Assembly (NCBI GenBank): GCA_963794995.1
Contig: CAWCFV010000002.1
Span: 2,480,001 to 2,544,000, forward strand
Direction: 5' to 3'
From: CAWCFV01 sp963794995
Lineage (GTDB): Bacteria > Actinomycetota > Actinomycetes > JACCUZ01
DNA length: 64,000 nt
Part shown: one piece after another, positions 16,956-27,278 of the stretch
Layout of the letters: each line of letters opens with the position of its first letter
How positions within the stretch are numbered: position 1 is the stretch's first letter
Position numbers and translations under genes: made by a program
Notes under the pieces: generated by a model
Databases searched by the model: none
What the model was told of the DNA's origin: nothing
Seen by the model: only the letters and a program-made list of their open reading frames with translations

Positions 16956-17810
16956 ATGAGGATGAATCGGCACAGGGCGGTCGCCGCCGCCACCGCGGTC
17001 CTGGTGGGTGCCACGCTCGCCGTGAGCGCGGCACCGGCGCAGGCCGCGGCCGTCAAGACCGTCCGGGTGCACATGAGCGACAGCGCCATCACCTTCCACG
17101 GTGGTGGGGCGTCGACGGCCAACGGGGTCACCACGCTCCCGGCAGGTCGGTACCGCTTCCGGGTGCTCAGCCATGACGGCGCGCACTCGCTGCAGCTGAT
17201 GCGCTTCGTCAACGGCTACACGGTCGACCAGGCGATGCAGGACTTCGAGCCGGCGTTCGGCGGGGACACTGCCGCCGTCCAGCGGATCGACAACGGGGTC
17301 GTCTTCCTCGGAGGCGCGAGCGCCCGTCCGGAGCACCCCGCCAGCATGGTGACCGCGCTACGAGCCGGCGAGGTCACAGCTTTCGACGTCTTCGGGTCGG
17401 CCATGGCGACCCTGAAGGTCGCCGGCACCTACGCGCATTCGTCCGCGTCGTTCCGCGGCAGGTACACGGCGCTCACCTTCGGCTGGGACGTGTCCCGGCG
17501 CCTGCCGGCATCCGGCACGGTGAAGTTCGCCAACCAGTCGGACCAGCCGCACTTCCTGGTGATCCAGAGGGTGAAGAAGGGCACGACGGCCAAGCAGGTC
17601 CGCCGCTACATCAGGTCCGGGGCCCAGGCCGAGCCGCCCTGGCTGCTCAAGGCTGCTGCCGACACCGGCGTGCTGTCGGCGGGCAGGGTGCAGCTCGTGT
17701 CCTACGACCTGCCTCCCGGTAGGTACTTCATCGCGTGCTTCTGGCCGGACTACTTCACCGGCACGCCGCACTTCGTCCACGGGATGTGGGGGCTGGTCAG
17801 GCTCCGCTGA
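16956..17810 (+). CDS. secreted two-domain protein, cupredoxin-like, function unknown
   Basis: Exported protein of 284 aa. The signal peptide is clear (basic start, hydrophobic core, cleavage after APAQAAA at about residue 31). The mature part reads as two beta-rich halves. The second ends with YFIACFWPDYF followed by PHFVHGMWGLV. The Cys, His, His and Met spacing resembles a type 1 copper site, and PHFLVIQRV could supply the first His. I infer a copper-binding or electron-transfer protein; no family name is certain. It is transcribed away from the multicopper oxidase, which supports the idea. The ATG at 16956 has GAGGGGG upstream; a second ATG follows at 16962. Confidence 0.72.
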   Translation: MRMNRHRAVAAATAVLVGATLAVSAAPAQAAAVKTVRVHMSDSAITFHGGGASTANGVTTLPAGRYRFRVLSHDGAHSLQLMRFVNGYTVDQAMQDFEPAFGGDTAAVQRIDNGVVFLGGASARPEHPASMVTALRAGEVTAFDVFGSAMATLKVAGTYAHSSASFRGRYTALTFGWDVSRRLPASGTVKFANQSDQPHFLVIQRVKKGTTAKQVRRYIRSGAQAEPPWLLKAAADTGVLSAGRVQLVSYDLPPGRYFIACFWPDYFTGTPHFVHGMWGLVRLR

Positions 17811-17827
17811 GCGGGCCGCCGTGCGGT

Positions 17828-17864
17828 GGGCGAGGGGTCGGCGCAGGCCGTCGATCCCTCGCCC
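17828..17864. terminator. bidirectional terminator hairpin
   Basis: GGGCGAGGG (17828-17836) pairs with CCCTCGCCC (17856-17864), and GTC/GAT extends the stem to 12 bp with one G-U pair. It lies between two convergent genes that end at 17810 and 17881, so it can serve both. Confidence 0.6.
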
Positions 17865-17880
17865 CCGGGGCCGGCGGAGG

Positions 17881-18792
17881 TCAGTAGGAGTGGCGCACCG
17901 ACATGACCTCGCGGACCCGGGCCTCGTCGAAGTCGAGCCCCAGCCACTCGAACAGCCCGCTCAGCACGGCCGGGTCCGCGACGTAGTCGTCGTAGTGGAC
18001 CCGGAAGGCGTCGTCATCGAAAGGCGTCAGCGCCTCGACCAGCTGGTGCTCCATGGCGCGCAGCCGTTCGAGCGCGTCGGGCCGCCCCGCCCACCACTTG
18101 CTCTGTGCGACGTCGTCGAGGTCGCGGGTGTTGAGCACGAAGCGGGCGCCGGGGAACACCTGGCGGACGAAGGCGAGCACGCCCGGCAGCGCGCCCGGCA
18201 TGTCGTCGCGCAGCCAGTCGATCTCCTTGAACCCGATCGTGCGGGTGTCGGGGCCCGGGCGCAGCACGGTGTCGAGCAGCAGCATCCGGAACCCCCGGAA
18301 CGCCGTCTCGTCGGGGTAGCCGTCGATGCCCCACCACGGGTGCTCGGGCGGCAGCGGCGTCCCGCGGGCCAGCCGGTCCCGGTGCCCGGTCGCCGTCGTG
18401 TGCATCCGGAAGAGGTCGAGGACCAGGCCACCGTTCTCGCCCCGGACCGTGACGCCGTCGGCCGAGTTGAGGATGCCCTGCAGCAGGGTCGACCCCGACC
18501 GGCCGTACGTCACGACGAACAGGAAGCGCAGGTCGGGACGGTCGCGGCCGCTCGCGGCGTCCGCCGCCGACCGCACCGCCTCCAGCTCGGCGGCCAGGGC
18601 GCGGTCGCGGTCCCTCAGCAGCGCGTTGCCGTGCTCCGCCTGCCGCAGCCGGGTCCGCGCCGTGTCCCGCTCGTGCCGGATCTTCGCGAGCCGGCGCGAC
18701 TGCTGTTCGCGGGCACCCCGGTGTTCCAGCCCGAGCACCGCCAGGCCGCGCCGCATGGCGCCACGGAGCAGCCGCGTCAGCGAGCCCGTCAC
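17881..18792 (-). CDS. sulfotransferase family protein
   Basis: PAPS-dependent sulfotransferase-type protein of 303 aa. The 5'-phosphosulfate loop is VVTYGRSGSTLLQGIL (about residues 92-107). The 3'-phosphate region is in FVLNTRDLDDVAQSKWW, where NTRD replaces the usual RNPRD. Residues 30-75 form a charged coiled coil (QQSRRLAKIRHERDTARTR) in front of the catalytic domain. No export signal. The acceptor is unknown; cell-surface glycans or lipids are typical. The GTG start at 18792 is the only reasonable one. It is divergent from a small acidic gene. Confidence 0.83.
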   Translation of the reverse strand: MTGSLTRLLRGAMRRGLAVLGLEHRGAREQQSRRLAKIRHERDTARTRLRQAEHGNALLRDRDRALAAELEAVRSAADAASGRDRPDLRFLFVVTYGRSGSTLLQGILNSADGVTVRGENGGLVLDLFRMHTTATGHRDRLARGTPLPPEHPWWGIDGYPDETAFRGFRMLLLDTVLRPGPDTRTIGFKEIDWLRDDMPGALPGVLAFVRQVFPGARFVLNTRDLDDVAQSKWWAGRPDALERLRAMEHQLVEALTPFDDDAFRVHYDDYVADPAVLSGLFEWLGLDFDEARVREVMSVRHSY

Positions 18793-18890
18793 GCCGTCCT
18801 CGCCTCCGTCGTCCGCGCCCGCGCGGTCCGCCGGCGGCCCGGCTGATGCTACTGACGCGTGGCGCGACCGCTGCGGCTAGCCTCGAGGAC

Positions 18891-19034
18891 GTGAGCGAGC
18901 AGCCGGGCCGGGACGACCGGGACGACGAGGTGCTGCCGGAGCAGACCGCGGACGACACCGACCGTGGCTGGGGAGAGCGCACCGACGAGGACGACGACGA
19001 GCGGCTGATCCGCGAGAAGCCGCCGCACTGGTAG
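18891..19034 (+). CDS. small acidic conserved actinobacterial protein
   Basis: Protein of 47 aa with 18 acidic residues, starting at GTG (SEQPGRDDRDDEVLPEQ) and ending in DDERLIREKPPHW. The pattern of an acidic start, TxDDTDRGWGE and a terminal RPPHW-like end is familiar as a conserved actinobacterial hypothetical. It is likely unstructured and its function is unknown. Upstream in-frame codons look non-coding, so the GTG is preferred. It ends 11 bp before the convergent mscL. Confidence 0.62.
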   Translation: MSEQPGRDDRDDEVLPEQTADDTDRGWGERTDEDDDERLIREKPPHW

Positions 19035-19045
19035 CGGCGCGGCCG

Positions 19046-19438
19046 CTAGACCTGACCGCCGCGCTGGCGGAGCAGGTCGCGGATCTCCTGGAGCAGGACG
19101 ATGTCCTCGCTCGGCGCGGAGACCTCGGGCTCGACCCCTGCCTTGCGGCGCTCCATCAGCCTGTTCACCGGCACCACGACGAAGAAGTAGACCGCAGCCG
19201 CGACGATCACGAAGTTGATCAGCGCCGTGACGGTGCTGCCGATCACGATGTCGCTGTCGTTGACCTCGAAGCCGGCCCGGCCGAAGTCGGGGGACCCGCC
19301 GACCGCGCCGATGATGCCGCCGATGAAGTCGGTGGCGAACGCCGCGACGACACCGGCGAAGGCCGTGCCGATGACGACCGCGACGGCCAGGTCGACGACG
19401 TTCCCCCGGAGCAGGAAGTCCTTGAATCCCTTGATCAC
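19046..19438 (-). CDS. mscL: large-conductance mechanosensitive channel MscL
   Basis: Osmotic safety valve of 130 aa. The N-terminal helix FKDFLLRGNVVDLAVAVVIG (pore-lining TM1) is the family signature. TM2 is IGSTVTALINFVIVAAAVYFF, and the cytoplasmic helix bundle ends in EDIVLLQEIRDLLRQR. It forms a homopentamer in the membrane that opens under hypo-osmotic stress (family knowledge). The start is GTG at 19438. It follows the SAF gene on the same strand after 79 bp. Confidence 0.96.
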   Translation of the reverse strand: MIKGFKDFLLRGNVVDLAVAVVIGTAFAGVVAAFATDFIGGIIGAVGGSPDFGRAGFEVNDSDIVIGSTVTALINFVIVAAAVYFFVVVPVNRLMERRKAGVEPEVSAPSEDIVLLQEIRDLLRQRGGQV

Positions 19439-19517
19439 GTCGCGTTCCTCCTCGAGGTCACCCGTGCAGTCCTGAGCGGACCTGACCTGGCCACCCTCGC
19501 AGAGGCCGGTCCTCGTG

Positions 19518-20171
19518 TCATGGTCGGTGCGCGACGTAGGACAGCCGGTCGGTGACGGCGGCCGCCGCCAGCTGCGACGCGGTCGTGCTGGTCACGGCGA
19601 GGAGCACGAGAGACCCGTCACCGCTCCCCGTCAGCGCACGGCTGCGCGGCACGGCGATGACGCGCGCGGCCGAGGCGACGAGCCTTGCCCGCCCCGGGCC
19701 AGCGGCCCCCGCGGCGAGCACGTCGACGACGTCGCCGGGCCGGAGCAGTGCCGCCGCCTCGTCGTCGCCCAGCCGCAACGGCGCGGCGACCAGGTCGCGG
19801 GGGAGGCCGCGCAGCGACGACGGACCGGCGAACCGGACGTCGGTGAGCACCTCGCCGCGGCGCACCGCGCCGGTCACCACGCGGCCGCTCGTCGTGCTGC
19901 CGGCACCGAGCGCGCCGGTGGGCAGTGCCGCCGCCGGTAGACGGGCCGGCCGCACGTCGTCCTGGGTCAGCACGGTGCCCGCCGGCAGGTCCCGTGCCGC
20001 GGTGAGGACGACCGAGCCGGCGGGCGCGCCGGGGTCCAGGGCGTGCAGGGCGAACGCCAGCGACCCGGCCATCAGCCCGGCCGCCAGCAGTCGCCGCCGC
20101 CAGGCCACCGCGCGCCGCAGCTCGCGCAGCCACCGGTCGACGCCGCCGGGCGGCTGCTCCGGGAGGCTCAC
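19518..20171 (-). CDS. membrane-anchored SAF-domain protein (CpaB/RcpC-like)
   Basis: Protein of 217 aa with one N-terminal membrane anchor (RLLAAGLMAGSLAFALHAL, about 27-45). A SAF domain (AARDLPAGTVLTQDDVRPARLP) and a RcpC-type domain with LRPGDVVDVLAAG follow, all outside the membrane. CpaB/RcpC proteins belong to Flp-pilus assembly, but no pilus gene is nearby. In several actinobacteria this gene sits next to the mscL and fmdB-like genes as here, so the pilus role is doubtful. The start GTG lies 14 bp after the stop of the MTA phosphorylase. Confidence 0.75.
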   Translation of the reverse strand: MSLPEQPPGGVDRWLRELRRAVAWRRRLLAAGLMAGSLAFALHALDPGAPAGSVVLTAARDLPAGTVLTQDDVRPARLPAAALPTGALGAGSTTSGRVVTGAVRRGEVLTDVRFAGPSSLRGLPRDLVAAPLRLGDDEAAALLRPGDVVDVLAAGAAGPGRARLVASAARVIAVPRSRALTGSGDGSLVLLAVTSTTASQLAAAAVTDRLSYVAHRP

Positions 20172-20184
20172 CGGCGGCGTCGGC

Positions 20185-21006
20185 TCATGGCAGGTCGAAG
20201 GGGAGCCGCTGGCCGTCGGTCGCGTGCCGGCAGGTGCAGTCGGCGTCCGGTCCGGGCAGCTCGCGCAGGGCGTCGACGAGCAGCTCGCGCACGCCGACGA
20301 TGTTCTGGGCGAACACCCGCAGGACCTCCTCGTGGGTGACGCCGTCGCCGTGCTCGAGGCCGGCGTCGAGGTCGGTCACCAGGGCGACGGAGGTGTAGCA
20401 GAGGCCCAGCTCCCGGGCCAGCGACGCCTCGGGGACGCCGGTCATGCCGACGACCGACCAGCCCTGGCCGGCGTGCCACAGCGACTCGGCCCGGGTGGAG
20501 AACCGGGGCCCGTTGACCACTACCAGCGTGCCGCCGTCGACGACCGGGAGCCCGCGTCCCCGGCCGGCGGCGAGGGCCACCTGGCGCCCGGCGGGGCAGT
20601 AGGGGTCGGCGAAGGACACGTGCACCACCGGCCCCACCTCGTCGTAGAAGGTGTGGGCCCGGCCCCAGGTGCGGTCGACGACCTGGTCGGGCACGACCAC
20701 GGTGCCGGGGCCGTTCGCGACCTGCAGCGAGCCGACCGCGCACGGCGCCAGGACCTGGCGCACGCCGACGGCGCGCAGCGCCCAGACGTTGGCGCGGTAG
20801 TTGACCCGGTGCGGGGGGTAGCGGTGGTCCCGGCCGTGCCGGGGCACGAAGGCCACCCGACGGCCCGCGACCTCGGCGATGGTCAGCGGGTCGCTGGGGG
20901 CGCCGAACGGCGTCTCGACCTCGACCTGCTCACCGTCGAGCAGCGCATAGAGACCGGAGCCACCGATCACCCCGAGGTCGGCCCGCGGGCCGTCGTACGT
21001 CGTCAT
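20185..21006 (-). CDS. mtnP: S-methyl-5'-thioadenosine (or thioinosine) phosphorylase
   Basis: Purine-nucleoside phosphorylase-like enzyme of 273 aa in methylthio recycling. It splits methylthioadenosine, the by-product of polyamine and AHL-type chemistry, with phosphate. Conserved blocks are visible: GVIGGSGLYALL, VPRHGRDHRYPPHRVNYRAN, NGPRFSTRAES, VGMTGVPEASLARELGLCY and VALVTDLDAG. The TDLD sequence near the base pocket fits the MTAP branch rather than plain inosine phosphorylases. MTA versus MTI preference cannot be settled by eye. The ATG at 21006 gives the family N-terminus. Confidence 0.9.
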   Translation of the reverse strand: MTTYDGPRADLGVIGGSGLYALLDGEQVEVETPFGAPSDPLTIAEVAGRRVAFVPRHGRDHRYPPHRVNYRANVWALRAVGVRQVLAPCAVGSLQVANGPGTVVVPDQVVDRTWGRAHTFYDEVGPVVHVSFADPYCPAGRQVALAAGRGRGLPVVDGGTLVVVNGPRFSTRAESLWHAGQGWSVVGMTGVPEASLARELGLCYTSVALVTDLDAGLEHGDGVTHEEVLRVFAQNIVGVRELLVDALRELPGPDADCTCRHATDGQRLPFDLP

Positions 21007-21061
21007 GGAGCATGACCCTAACGACGGGCCGAGCCGCTCCCGCCGGCGTCCACAGCGCCGG

Positions 21062-21481
21062 TCAGGCGGCGCTGCCGGCTGTGGACGACTTCGCCGCCGA
21101 CGAGCCGCTCGACGAGGACGAGGACGACGACGAGCCGTTCGACGACGAGCCGGTCGACGACGCGGGCGACGAGCCGGTCGACACGGTGGGCTTCGCGGCA
21201 CCCCCGGCGTCCTTGGGCTTGCTCGCGTCGCCGTCCTTCTTCCCGGCCCCGTCCTTGCCCGAGCCCGAGCCCGAGCCGGCGTCGGCCGCCGCGGACGTCT
21301 CGCTCGAGCGGCTGTCGGTGCGGTAGAACCCCGAGCCCTTGAAGACGATGCCGACGGCGTTGAAGACCTTGCGCAGCTTGCCGGTGCACGCGGGGCACTC
21401 GGTCAGCGAGGCGTCGGAGAACGACTGGACGGTCTCGAACTCGTGGCCGCACTCGGTGCAGGCGTACTGGTACGTCGGCAC
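21062..21481 (-). CDS. FmdB-family zinc-ribbon protein with Ser-rich tail
   Basis: Protein of 139 aa. The first 45 residues are the FmdB putative regulatory zinc ribbon (PTYQYACTECGHEF then ECPACTGKLRKVF), with two CxxC pairs for one zinc. The rest is a long low-complexity tail rich in Ser, Gly, Ala and Lys, including a run of nine serines. GTG at 21481 with GGAGGAC upstream is the proper start; the open frame before it covers the operator. A CIRCE element 33 bp upstream suggests HrcA heat-shock control. The molecular role of FmdB proteins is poorly known. Confidence 0.87.
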   Translation of the reverse strand: MPTYQYACTECGHEFETVQSFSDASLTECPACTGKLRKVFNAVGIVFKGSGFYRTDSRSSETSAAADAGSGSGSGKDGAGKKDGDASKPKDAGGAAKPTVSTGSSPASSTGSSSNGSSSSSSSSSGSSAAKSSTAGSAA

Positions 21482-21514
21482 GGACGTCCTCCCGGGTCTC
21501 GAGGCAGCAGCTGC

Positions 21515-21539
21515 TGGCACTCCCGATGTTCGAGTGCCA
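21515..21539. promoter_or_regulatory. CIRCE element (HrcA operator)
   Basis: TGGCACTC (21515-21522) and GAGTGCCA (21532-21539) form a perfect 8+8 inverted repeat with exactly nine bases between. The CIRCE consensus is TTAGCACTC-N9-GAGTGCTAA. Read toward the FmdB-like gene, the arms are TTGGCACTC and GAGTGCCAG, matching 8 of 9 and 7 of 9 positions. It ends 33 bp before the GTG of that gene, a place where HrcA would block its promoter. Confidence 0.82.
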
Positions 21540-21611
21540 ATGATGCGGCAGCCCCTGGCGTTTCGCAACGCAGGGCCGTGCGCTGCGGCCGGCCGGACGG
21601 TGCGGCGGGCG

Positions 21612-21938
21612 TCAGTCGGTGGGGCGGGCCAGCATGTGCTCGCGCCACCAGGCGTCGACGGCCCTGCGCTCCACCAAGGACCCGCCGTCCGACCACGGGT
21701 CGGTCACGACGACCGGGACGGCGCTGTCGGTCAGGGTCCCCGTGCTCACCGAGGCGTACGAGGCTGCTTCGGCCACCGAGAGCAGGGCGCGCTCGGAGAG
21801 GCGGACCATGGTGCTCACGAGGGCATCGAGGGCATCGCGTGCGGAACGGGAGGACGCGACCAGGTCATGGTCTGTATTTCGGACTTCGTTGACCTGCGCT
21901 TGACCGCCGAACGGGTGAGAGCCGGACGAACGGGACAC
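21612..21938 (-). CDS. putative excisionase-like helix-turn-helix protein
   Basis: Hypothetical protein of up to 108 aa. The segment ALLSVAEAASYASVSTGTL resembles the first helices of MerR/excisionase-type DNA-binding domains, and RRAVDAWWREHML the closing part. The recognition helix itself is weak. The start is uncertain: GTG at 21938 is the longest, and codons near 21880 are unusually AT-rich. Its place between the FmdB-like gene and the lipoprotein gene, all on the minus strand, suggests one transcript. Function is unknown. Confidence 0.45.
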   Translation of the reverse strand: MSRSSGSHPFGGQAQVNEVRNTDHDLVASSRSARDALDALVSTMVRLSERALLSVAEAASYASVSTGTLTDSAVPVVVTDPWSDGGSLVERRAVDAWWREHMLARPTD

Positions 21939-21953
21939 AGCGACCCGAACGCC

Positions 21954-22517
21954 TCAGCCCGCGGCCCCGCCCGCCGGGACGACCGCGAGCCAGCGGCCGC
22001 CGAACTCGACGACGTCGTGGCAGGTCACCTCGTCGGGCCCCTCGTGCGCGTAGTAGTAGAGCGGCCGCCCGTCGTAGGTGACCTGGACCGATCCGTCGCG
22101 CCGCTCGGTGGTCCCGAGCAGGTCGCCGCGCACCCGGCCCGCCGCGCGCGGGTCGCCGTCGGTGAGCACCGGCGGCCACGCGTCGGCGCAGCCGCCGTAG
22201 CAGCGCGGCCGGCTGGACCGCTCCTTGTCGAACAGGTAGACCGCCTGCCCGGCCCGGCCGAACAGCACCGACCCGAACGCGCTCGGACCGGTGCGCACCG
22301 TCACCCCGGCCGCCGCCGGGGTGCCGGCCGGCGGGGACGTGGAGCCCGGCGTGGAGCTGGTGGTGGGCGCCGGCGTCGTGGCGGGGCTCGACACCGGTGC
22401 CGTGGTCGCGCCGGCCGGGGCCGCCGCCTCCTCGGCTCCGGCCCCGCAGGCACCCAGCAGGGGGACGGCCAGCAGCGCCAGCAGGGCGGGGGCGGGGCCG
22501 AACGCGTGGCGGGGCAC
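21954..22517 (-). CDS. secreted lipoprotein with COG4315 (YxFxxD) repeat domain
   Basis: Lipoprotein of 187 aa. The signal peptide ends in the lipobox LLGAC (Cys about residue 24). A Thr/Pro/Ser-rich linker of about 45 residues follows. The domain has the conserved aromatic-Asp motif VYLFDKE and the Cys pair region RCYGGCADAWPPVL typical of COG4315 lipoproteins. A second copy of the fold carries RPLYYYAHEGPDEV. Members are extracellular and may bind haem or metals, but this is unproven. GTG at 22517 is the start. Confidence 0.8.
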   Translation of the reverse strand: MPRHAFGPAPALLALLAVPLLGACGAGAEEAAAPAGATTAPVSSPATTPAPTTSSTPGSTSPPAGTPAAAGVTVRTGPSAFGSVLFGRAGQAVYLFDKERSSRPRCYGGCADAWPPVLTDGDPRAAGRVRGDLLGTTERRDGSVQVTYDGRPLYYYAHEGPDEVTCHDVVEFGGRWLAVVPAGGAAG

Positions 22518-22634
22518 GAGCCGTCCAACGCCCGGGCGCCGGCGACCGTGCCCGAGCGGGTCGGCCGGCAGTACGGTCGTGCCGTCCGGGGTCGAGCCGT
22601 CCGCTGCCGGGGGCAGCGTGCCCCGAGGAGCCCG

Positions 22635-22889
22635 ATGCGCCGCGGTCGCGCCACCCACGTGCTTGCGCCGCACGACGACGGGCACTTCCGGCTCGCCGCC
22701 CTGCTCGACCAGTACCGCTCGCGGTCGGACGGCACCTGGCGGGTGGTCGTGCGCTACTCCACCGCTCCTGGCAGCACCTACGTCCGCGCCATGCCGGCCG
22801 CGGACTGCCGCCCCGTGGACGACCCGGCAGCTCTCCCGGGCCCGTCGCCGGCTGCGCCGCCCGGGCCGGCGGGACAGCAGGATCGCTAG
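22635..22889 (+). CDS. small hypothetical protein
   Basis: Protein of 84 aa with no recognised name. The part VLAPHDDGHFRLAALLDQYRS followed by GTWRVVVRYSTAPGSTYVRAMPAADCRPV has the look of a small folded beta domain seen in other actinobacterial hypotheticals. The C-terminus is Pro/Ala-rich. The ATG has GAGGAG eight bases upstream. It is divergent from the lipoprotein gene. Confidence 0.5.
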   Translation: MRRGRATHVLAPHDDGHFRLAALLDQYRSRSDGTWRVVVRYSTAPGSTYVRAMPAADCRPVDDPAALPGPSPAAPPGPAGQQDR

Positions 22890-22924
22890 ACTCGGCCGCC
22901 CGCCGTCCGTCCCGGAGGAGTCTG

Positions 22925-23371
22925 GTGCCCGTACCGACCCGCCCGGACCAGCCCTCCCGGCGCGCCCGGGGCGCTGCAGCGGCGCTGCTGGCCGCGACCG
23001 CGGTCCTCGGAGCCCTCGTGGTGGGACCGGCTGCGGTCGGGACACCCGCCGGCCAGGGGACGGCCGCGGTCGCCGCCTCGCGGCAGGCACTCGCCGACCT
23101 CGCCCGTCACGACCCGAGGGCACTGGTCGGGGCGGCCCGGCAGCGCGTCCTGCGCGAGCAGCCCGCGACCGCGGGTGCCACGGCGCTGCGCCGCGCCCTG
23201 CGGCAGGGACCGGCGCCCGTCGCCGGTGTCCTCGGCGCGGTCGGTCCGGTGGGCGCCGTCGGTGCGGCCGCCCTCGTGACCGCGGTGCTCGTCGGGGTGC
23301 GGCCGCGCCGCTGTCCTTCCGCGGCCCGCGGCCGGGCCCCGCCGCTGCCGGCCCCGGTCCGAACCGCGTAG
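22925..23371 (+). CDS. hypothetical membrane or exported protein
   Basis: Unrecognised protein of 148 aa with a GTG start and GGAGGAG upstream. It shows an N-terminal hydrophobic segment (AAAALLAATAVLGALVVG, about 16-33), which may be a signal or anchor. A short Arg/Ala-rich central part follows, then a second hydrophobic stretch (VGAVGAAALVTAVLVGV) and a basic Pro-rich tail. It precedes secDF by 96 bp on the same strand. The functional link is unknown. Confidence 0.5.
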   Translation: MPVPTRPDQPSRRARGAAAALLAATAVLGALVVGPAAVGTPAGQGTAAVAASRQALADLARHDPRALVGAARQRVLREQPATAGATALRRALRQGPAPVAGVLGAVGPVGAVGAAALVTAVLVGVRPRRCPSAARGRAPPLPAPVRTA

Positions 23372-23467
23372 CGCCGCACGTCCGGCAGCCCGCCCCACCC
23401 GGCCGCCACCCCACACCCCGCCCGTCCGCACGCCCCGCGCCGGCGTGCCCGTGCCCCGGAGGCACCG

Positions 23468-25840
<2,373 letters not shown>

Positions 25841-25903
25841 ACCGCCGCCCGGCGGCGGGGTGGCCGATTGACGGCCCGTGGCCGGTCGTGGACGCTGCCA
25901 CGC

Positions 25904-27259
25904 ATGCGGCGGGGCGGGCAGGACGTCGTCCCGCTGCGCTCGGCGGGACGGGTGTGGGCCCTCGTCGCGCTGCAGTCCTTCGGCGGGCCGGCCGGCCAGA
26001 TCGCCGTCATGCAGCGGGCGCTCGTCGACGAGCGCCGGTGGATCGGTCGCGGCCGCTTCCTGCACGCCCTGAACTTCTGCACCATGCTGCCGGGCCCGGA
26101 GGCGACCCAGCTCGCGGTCTACATCGGCTGGCTGCTCAACGGCGTGCGCGGCGGCCTGCTCGCCGGCACGCTGTTCGTCCTGCCCGGTGCCGTCACGGTC
26201 TTCGCCCTGTCGGCGGTCTACGTGGCCTACGGCGACACCACCGCGGTGAGCGCGCTCTTCGCCGGCGTCGCGCCGGCCGTGCTGGCGATCGTGGCCCAGG
26301 CGCTGGTCAGGGTCGGTACCCGCGCGCTGCGGCGGCGCGCCCTGGTGCTGGTCGCGGCCGCGGCGTTCCTCGCGCTGGCCCTCTTCGCCGTGCCGTTCCC
26401 CCTCGTCGTGCTCGCCGCCGGCGTGACCGGGTGGTGGCTCGGCCGCCGCCGCCCGGGGTCGCTGACCTCGTCGGAGCCCGACGGGGACGGGCCGGCGCCC
26501 CTCGTCGCCGACGACGCGCTGCACGGCGAGCACCCCGGCCTGCGCCGCACCGGCCGGGTGCTCGCCGTCGGTCTGGTGGCGTGGTGGACGCCGGTGCTGC
26601 TCGTCGTGCTGCTCACGGGCCGGGGCACGCTCACCGACGAGGCGCTGTTCTTCTCCGGTGCCGCGCTCGTGACCTTCGGCGGCGCGTACGCCGTGCTGTC
26701 CTACGTCGCGCAGCAGGCGGTCGAGGTCTACGGGTGGCTGGGTCCGGGCGAGATGGTGCGCGGCCTGGCGCTGGCCGAGACCACGCCCGGGCCGCTGATC
26801 ATGGTGCTGCAGTTCGTCGGCTTCCTCGGCGCGTACCGCGACCCGGGGTCGCTCGACCCGTGGGTCGCCGGGACGCTGGGTGCGCTGCTCACCACCTGGG
26901 TGACCTTCGTCCCGGCCATGCTGCTGGTCTTCCTCGGCGCGCCGTACGTCGAGCGGCTGCGCAGCAACCGGGCGGTGGCCGACGCCCTCGGCGGGGTCAC
27001 GGCCGCGGTCGTCGGCGTCATCGCGAACCTCGCGCTGTTCTTCGCGCTGCACACGCTCTTCGGCTCGGTCCGGCGGCGGGACGCGGGACCGCTGCACGTC
27101 GACCTGCCCGACCTCCTCACGCTGCGGCCGCTGGCCGTGGTGGTCGCCCTGCTGGCCGCCGTCCTGCTGTTCCGGCTGCGCTGGCCGGTCCTGCGCACGC
27201 TCGGTGCCTGCGCCCTGGCGGGTCTCGCGGCCGCTGCCCTGGGACTGCCGGTCCGCTGA
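25904..27259 (+). CDS. chrA: chromate transporter family protein ChrA (two-domain)
   Basis: Membrane protein of about 451 aa with two homologous halves of the CHR family. Half one has LQSFGGPAGQIAVMQ and TMLPGPEATQLAVYIGWL. Half two has FFSGAALVTFGGAYAVLSYV and AETTPGPLIMVLQFVGFLGA. The two are joined by a hydrophilic segment at about 190-230. About 11 membrane helices are expected. Long-chain ChrA proteins export chromate by proton motive force (family knowledge). ATG at 25904 is used; a TTG at 25868 would add 12 residues. It converges on the antiporter gene with a 19-bp gap. Confidence 0.9.
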   Translation: MRRGGQDVVPLRSAGRVWALVALQSFGGPAGQIAVMQRALVDERRWIGRGRFLHALNFCTMLPGPEATQLAVYIGWLLNGVRGGLLAGTLFVLPGAVTVFALSAVYVAYGDTTAVSALFAGVAPAVLAIVAQALVRVGTRALRRRALVLVAAAAFLALALFAVPFPLVVLAAGVTGWWLGRRRPGSLTSSEPDGDGPAPLVADDALHGEHPGLRRTGRVLAVGLVAWWTPVLLVVLLTGRGTLTDEALFFSGAALVTFGGAYAVLSYVAQQAVEVYGWLGPGEMVRGLALAETTPGPLIMVLQFVGFLGAYRDPGSLDPWVAGTLGALLTTWVTFVPAMLLVFLGAPYVERLRSNRAVADALGGVTAAVVGVIANLALFFALHTLFGSVRRRDAGPLHVDLPDLLTLRPLAVVVALLAAVLLFRLRWPVLRTLGACALAGLAAAALGLPVR

Positions 27260-27278
27260 CCGTCGGCCGGCTCCGTCG

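Noticed and set aside
19518..20171. SAF protein as evidence for a Flp pilus locus
   Set aside because: No cpaA, tadA, tadB, tadC or Flp prepilin gene is present around it, and the same SAF gene sits near mscL and fmdB-like genes in other actinobacteria.
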